NCBI GenBank assembly: GCA_017538865.1
Contig: JAFYIA010000008.1
Span: 1 to 11,091 of the forward strand
Direction of reading: 5' to 3'
Length of the DNA stretch: 11,091 nt
Origin: Aeriscardovia sp.
GTDB lineage: Bacteria; Actinomycetota; Actinomycetes; Actinomycetales; Bifidobacteriaceae
The notes beneath the pieces are model-generated. The model saw only the letters and a program-made list of their open reading frames with translations. It had not been told where the DNA came from and did no database searches. The translations under genes and the position numbers were made by a program. This document shows, piece after piece, positions 7,663 to 11,091 of this stretch (positions within the stretch are counted from its first letter, which is position 1; the number at the start of each line of letters is the position of its first letter).

Positions 7663-7681
7663 TTGCCCTTTAAGAGGGCAA
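7663..7681 (+). promoter_or_regulatory. Inverted repeat upstream of dnaB, possible operator
   Basis: TTGCCCT (7663-7669) and AGGGCAA (7675-7681) are perfect 7-bp inverted repeats around TTAAG. The element ends 7 bp before the -10 hexamer of dnaB, so it covers the -35/spacer region where a repressor or activator could bind. The heptamer CTTTAAG occurs in it (7668-7674) and also at 7621-7627 and 7693-7699. It lacks a T tract, so it does not look like a second terminator. Confidence 0.4.
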
Positions 7682-7686
7682 AGGAG

Positions 7687-7694
7687 GCTAGACT
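7687..7694 (+). promoter_or_regulatory. Probable -10 region of the dnaB promoter
   Basis: GCTAGACT, with hexamer TAGACT at 7689-7694, is identical to the -10 region of the pilin gene. TTGCCC at 7663-7668 is the best -35 look-alike, but its 20-bp spacing is long. Transcription is predicted to start near 7701. Confidence 0.5.
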
Positions 7695-7704
7695 TTAAGT
7701 AACC

Positions 7705-7718
7705 GGGGCTCCGGCCCC
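7705..7718 (+). promoter_or_regulatory. GC-rich hairpin at the 5' end of the dnaB leader
   Basis: GGGGC (7705-7709) pairs with GCCCC (7714-7718) around a TCCG tetraloop. It begins exactly 10 nt after the -10 hexamer, the same spacing as the hairpin in the pilin leader (5231-5246). The SD AAGGAGG (7729-7735) lies outside it. Confidence 0.45.
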
Positions 7719-7739
7719 TTTCGCTTTTAAGGAGGCAAA

Positions 7740-9068
7740 GTGGAAAAACAACAGGAACCTTTCCCCTTCCTTCCCCGATCCGAAGAGGCGGAGAGGGGAG
7801 CTTTGGGGGGGATGATGCTCTCCCCCGACGCCGCGGGCGAGATCTCCTCCCTCCTCTCCCCCGAGGACTTCTTCCCCTCGCCCCGCCAGCACTCCGAAAT
7901 CTTCAGGGCCGCGAGGGATCTTTTCGAAGAGGGCAAGGACCCCGACCTCGTCCTCGTCTCCTCGCTCCTTTCTTCCAGGGGCGTCCTTGCCAAGATCGAG
8001 GGGGGCGCGGCCTACCTGGCCGACCTCGTCTCTTCCCTCCCTTCCGCCACCAACGCCCTCGAGTACGCCAGAAAAGTCAAGGACTTTTCCCTGCTGCGCA
8101 AGGTGGTGGAGTGCGGGAAGAGGATAGAGCAGATAGGCCTAGAATCCGAGGACGCCCAGAGGGCCGCCTCCCTCGCCCAGGGCGAGGCCCTGGCGCTGGG
8201 GGAGGAAGCCTCATGGAGGGAGGTGGAGAGCGCGGGGGAGGTGGCGAGGAGGGCCGCCTCCCTGCTCAAGGAGGGGGACGAGGGCCCCTTTGCCCTCACG
8301 GGCTTTAGGGACTTGGATTCATGCCTGCAGGGCTTCCGTCCAGGACAGCTCATAGTGGTGGCGGGCCGCCCCGGCATGGGCAAAAGCGCCCTGGCCTCGG
8401 GCTTTGCCCTGAAGGCCGCCTCCCAGGGCCTGCCCGCGCTCTTCTTCTCCCTGGAGATGGGCAAAGACGAGGTGGCCAAGAGGATGCTCTCTTCTTTGGG
8501 CCAGATCAGCTTTGAAAAGCTGGAGAGGGGGGTGGTGGAAGGGCAGCAGGACTTGGAGAAGCTCGAAGAGGGGCTTAGCGCCCTCTCCTCCCTCCCCGTC
8601 TTTTTGGACGATTCTGCCGACCTTTCGCTCCTCGAAATCCGCACCAAGTGCAGGAGGCAGAAGGCCAAGGGGGGCCTCGGGATGGTGGTCGTAGACTACC
8701 TCCAGCTCCTCTCCTCCCCCCGCCCCCAGGAAAACAGGCAGCAGGAGATTTCCGGGTTCTCGAGGGCTTTAAAGATGCTTTCAAAGGAGCTGGAAGTTCC
8801 CGTGGTGGCCCTTTCCCAGCTCAACCGCGCCCCCGAGATGAGGGAGGGAAAAAGGCCCCAGCTTTCAGACCTTAGGGAATCTGGCTCTATCGAGCAGGAC
8901 GCGGACGTGGTGCTGCTCTTGAACCGACCCGATGCCTACAACCCCGATGACAGGCCCGGGGAGGCGGAAGTGATAGTGGCAAAGCACCGCAACGGCAAGG
9001 TCGGCTCCTTCTGGCTGGAGTTCGAGGGGGACTTTGCCAGGTTCTCCGACCCCCAGAGGGGGTTTTAA
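7740..9068 (+). CDS. dnaB: Replicative DNA helicase DnaB
   Basis: A 442-residue hexameric 5'-3' helicase that unwinds DNA at the replication fork and interacts with primase. It is close to the usual 440-470 residues and has no intein. Translation starts at GTG behind a full SD (AAGGAGG, 7729-7735) with 4 nt spacing. The N-terminal collar domain (about 13-125) shows the family features: PRSEEAERGALGG, EDFF, the GGAAYL motif near 88-93 and an ALEYA...LLRK helix. After a linker helix, the RecA-type ATPase domain has Walker A GRPGMGKS (209-216), SLEM with Glu239, Walker B MVVVDYLQLL (Asp319), SQLNR (359-363), DLRESGSIEQDADVV (377-391) and the basic KHRNGK (415-420) that acts across the subunit interface. 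All key residues are present, so it should be active. In most bacteria dnaB follows rplI; here it stands alone between surface protein genes with its own promoter. Arg codons are about two-thirds AGG. Confidence 0.97.
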   Translation: MEKQQEPFPFLPRSEEAERGALGGMMLSPDAAGEISSLLSPEDFFPSPRQHSEIFRAARDLFEEGKDPDLVLVSSLLSSRGVLAKIEGGAAYLADLVSSLPSATNALEYARKVKDFSLLRKVVECGKRIEQIGLESEDAQRAASLAQGEALALGEEASWREVESAGEVARRAASLLKEGDEGPFALTGFRDLDSCLQGFRPGQLIVVAGRPGMGKSALASGFALKAASQGLPALFFSLEMGKDEVAKRMLSSLGQISFEKLERGVVEGQQDLEKLEEGLSALSSLPVFLDDSADLSLLEIRTKCRRQKAKGGLGMVVVDYLQLLSSPRPQENRQQEISGFSRALKMLSKELEVPVVALSQLNRAPEMREGKRPQLSDLRESGSIEQDADVVLLLNRPDAYNPDDRPGEAEVIVAKHRNGKVGSFWLEFEGDFARFSDPQRGF

Positions 9069-9112
9069 GGGAATAAAATAATCCCTATAGAGACATTTTG
9101 AGGGGAGAAGGG
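9069..9112 (+). promoter_or_regulatory. Short AT-rich intergenic region with inverted repeat and weak promoter candidate
   Basis: This 44-nt gap holds a short inverted repeat, AGGGA (9068-9072) with TCCCT (9082-9086), around an A/T-rich core. It also has a possible -10, TATAGA (9086-9091), without a convincing -35. AGGGGAG (9101-9107) is the SD of the next gene. No strong terminator follows dnaB, so the next gene may be partly transcribed by read-through. Confidence 0.35.
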
Positions 9113-11091
9113 ATGAAGAGGGGAAAGAAGATCTGGGCCCTTCTGGCGGCAGGGGCGGCCCTTGTAGGCTGCATGGGGCTTTCCGGGACGGCGGACGCCG
9201 CTTCCCTGCCCAAGGCCCAAGCCTCCTCCTCCCAAGAGAAAGCCAGGGCCTCCCTTCAGTGGAAGGCCTTGAAGGCCGAGGAGAAGAAGATCCTGGCCCA
9301 AAGGAGGGAAGAGGAAGAAAAAAAGAAGCTCCTTTCCTCAAAGAAGGAAGAGGAAGAAAGGCTCCAAGAGGAGAGGAAAGAAGCAAGGGGGCTAGAGAAA
9401 AAAGGGAAGCGCCAGGCGAACCTGCTTGAAACTTCCCCCTCGGGGGAGACGACCCAAAACGCCTCCGTCATCGGGGGAGGGGAGTGGAGCGGCGGCGTAG
9501 CCAACCCGGATACGGCCTCCGTTTCCTCTTCCCCCTCCCCTTCCATCCCCTCTTCAAACTCTATAACCCTCCAGGTCTCCTCCCCGCTCTACTGGGTCCC
9601 CTTCTACTTTGAAGGCGGCTCCCTCCCCGCGACTTCCTCGGGCTCCCTTGACGAGGCCGAGGTAAAAAATTGGGTCCTGAGCGGGAACTTCGCGTCCGGG
9701 GCGTACATAGGGCTGCAGGACACTTCTGTTCTCCAAGCAGGCCCCTTCGTGCAGGGCGCAGGTGCCGGATCTGTTTCAAAGGCAAACGGGGGGCCGGGGT
9801 TCCAGTTCCCCTTCTTCGGCGGGGTCGACCCCGAGACCGGGAAATTGGTTAGCGGCGGGATTACGACGGCCCCTGCCAGCTACTTTGTCGTGTCGTCCTC
9901 CCCGGGCTCCCAGACTTTCGAGGCCTATGCCGTCTCTTCCTGCATTGACAATTCTTCCCTCCCCTCCATCGGGGAGACTGCAGACTCCCTCCTCGGCGTC
10001 TCTTCCCCCTCCCCCTCTTCCTGCCTCGCCGCCTTCCAGAAGAACGCCGAGGCCAAAGCCGAGATAGGCGGGGCGTCCTACGACCTCCTCTCCTACCAGG
10101 GGCTCTCCTCCCTTTTGAAGGTCCTCGACTACGACATTCCCTCCAACCCCGCCACGGGCTACCAGGGGCCGGGCTACCAGGGGCCCGTCACCGTGACGGT
10201 GGGCCTCAGCCCGGCGTTAATGCAGCTTATCAACGCCTACAACGCATGGTGGGGTCCTAATTTTTCCTACGAGCTCGACGTCTTCGATCCCGATTCCCCG
10301 CAGGAAGGGTACGTCTCGGGGGAAGGGGCGAAATGGGTGTTTAACCCCAGCCTTTACACGGCGCACTTTAAGGCCGTCTCAGAGGACGGGGAGCCCCTGA
10401 AGAAGGTATGTGTCTCGATTCAGACTGACTTTAATTACGAGGATAACCTCAACTTCAACGATGAGCCTGGAGTTTCAGATCCAGAGTGGTGGAGTTGGAA
10501 TTTGTACCTTGTGCCGGGCTATTGGGATCCCGAAAATATTAACAGCTCCACCCTTAACAACTACTACAACAACTACGCCAGCGCCTACGACAGCCTGGGC
10601 GTTCCCCCGTCATCCCCTCCTTACAAGCAGTTCGGATGGATCAATAGTACAAATACATATGGTGATTTTAGTTGGGAGGGGGTCACGTTTATCCTGAACT
10701 GCGTTCCGGGAGAGCCGGGGGAGTTCGAACTCCCAAAGCTCCCCACGGGAACGTATTTTGTTTATCTTTTTGAGTGGGGATCGGCTTACGCGGAAGACGG
10801 CGACCTCACACTTTCTCTCTCTCTTGGGGGTTCGGGGGGCGAAACTATTGCTGCCCAGGATGATCCTGACGGCTGCGTAAATTCTTCCACCCAAACCGTG
10901 GTCATGGAGACCCACAACCCCTTCGCGGAGGTCTTGAACTCCAAGGGCGGGGCCGAGGAGAGCCAGAGCATCCCCTTGGAGTACGGAAAAGGCCACACCT
11001 TCACCTACCAGCTCCAGACCTACCTGCCCTATTCGGCCCCCTTCTCGGTGTCTTTCAACCCGGGGTCCTCCTACGGCATAGACCTAAATGA
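9113..11091 (+). CDS. Secreted modular surface protein with coiled-coil stalk, 3' end beyond window
   Basis: An open frame of 659 codons without a stop continues past the window edge. The ATG lies 5 nt after the SD AGGGGAG. The signal peptide has a basic MKRGKK start and a hydrophobic core, and its end closely matches that of the pilin-like protein: GCMGLSGTADAA here, GCLGLAGIANAA there. This favours signal peptidase I cleavage after ADA (residue 29), although LVGC (17-20) would also pass as a lipobox. Residues about 40-105 are an extremely charged Lys/Glu/Arg stretch, probably a helical or coiled-coil stalk. An unrecognised domain (about 150-410) contains Cys287 and Cys304 and a duplicated GYQGP. 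A SpaA-like unit (about 415-565) ends with PTGTYFVYLFEW and lacks the usual Glu. GETIAAQDDPDGCV and FTYQLQTYLPY (630-640) match modules of the large surface protein. A sorting signal is expected beyond the window but is not seen. Confidence 0.87.
   Translation, partial: MKRGKKIWALLAAGAALVGCMGLSGTADAASLPKAQASSSQEKARASLQWKALKAEEKKILAQRREEEEKKKLLSSKKEEEERLQEERKEARGLEKKGKRQANLLETSPSGETTQNASVIGGGEWSGGVANPDTASVSSSPSPSIPSSNSITLQVSSPLYWVPFYFEGGSLPATSSGSLDEAEVKNWVLSGNFASGAYIGLQDTSVLQAGPFVQGAGAGSVSKANGGPGFQFPFFGGVDPETGKLVSGGITTAPASYFVVSSSPGSQTFEAYAVSSCIDNSSLPSIGETADSLLGVSSPSPSSCLAAFQKNAEAKAEIGGASYDLLSYQGLSSLLKVLDYDIPSNPATGYQGPGYQGPVTVTVGLSPALMQLINAYNAWWGPNFSYELDVFDPDSPQEGYVSGEGAKWVFNPSLYTAHFKAVSEDGEPLKKVCVSIQTDFNYEDNLNFNDEPGVSDPEWWSWNLYLVPGYWDPENINSSTLNNYYNNYASAYDSLGVPPSSPPYKQFGWINSTNTYGDFSWEGVTFILNCVPGEPGEFELPKLPTGTYFVYLFEWGSAYAEDGDLTLSLSLGGSGGETIAAQDDPDGCVNSSTQTVVMETHNPFAEVLNSKGGAEESQSIPLEYGKGHTFTYQLQTYLPYSAPFSVSFNPGSSYGIDLN
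10157..10186 (+). repeat. Short tandem duplication encoding GYQGP twice
   Basis: Two adjacent 15-bp units, GGCTACCAGGGGCCG and the same with a final C, differ at one base. They encode GYQGP-GYQGP at residues 349-358 of the secreted protein. The near identity suggests a recent in-frame duplication. It keeps the reading frame. Confidence 0.8.

Noticed and set aside
8865..9386. 173-codon and other - strand frames across dnaB and the third surface protein gene
   Set aside because: They are opposite clear coding sequence. The apparent Ser/Pro/Leu-rich product is only the complement of Glu/Lys/Arg codons of the coiled-coil segment.

Overview
The window looks like a chromosomal segment of a GC-rich Gram-positive bacterium, most likely a member of the Actinomycetota. 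The reasons are the C-terminal LPxTG sorting signals on two surface proteins, the 5S/23S sequences, the GC-rich coding sequence and the Shine-Dalgarno sites. I cannot place it to family. Arginine is encoded mostly by AGG and serine mostly by TCC/TCT, which gives the + strand long pyrimidine tracts and is unusual for a GC-rich actinobacterium. Every supported gene lies on the + strand.

Layout: the 3' end of a 23S rRNA gene (1-297), a 5S rRNA gene (364-480) and a strong terminator (490-515) close an rRNA operon. Directly behind it, a poly-C tract (C11, 528-538) sits where the -35 element and spacer of the next promoter should be. It precedes a 1405-residue LPFTG-anchored, multi-domain surface protein (594-4811). 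A small basic membrane protein (4816-5163) follows 4 nt later, with its ribosome binding site inside the end of the adhesin gene. A terminator overlaps its stop codon. Next comes a 778-residue LPLTG-anchored pilin-like protein (5277-7613) with its own promoter and terminator, then the replicative helicase gene dnaB (7740-9068, GTG start). Last is a third secreted protein (9113 to beyond the window end, 659 codons seen, no stop). It shares domains with the first adhesin and carries a charged coiled-coil segment after its signal peptide.

The three secreted proteins are related. SpaA/Cna-B-like domains, a GF-x-GWSW signature, a YSSPET...DP linker and FTYQ...YLP isopeptide-type domains recur among them in different combinations. 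The likely picture is a set of sortase-anchored pilin and adhesin subunits, interrupted by dnaB. No sortase gene lies in the window, so pilus assembly is inferred and not shown. The most testable new observations are the probable phase-variable poly-C promoter, the identical promoter-plus-5'-hairpin layout of the pilin gene and dnaB, and the mosaic loss of isopeptide-bond residues among the repeats. I see no CRISPR array, insertion sequence, tRNA or defence system. No intergenic stretch exceeds about 130 bases.
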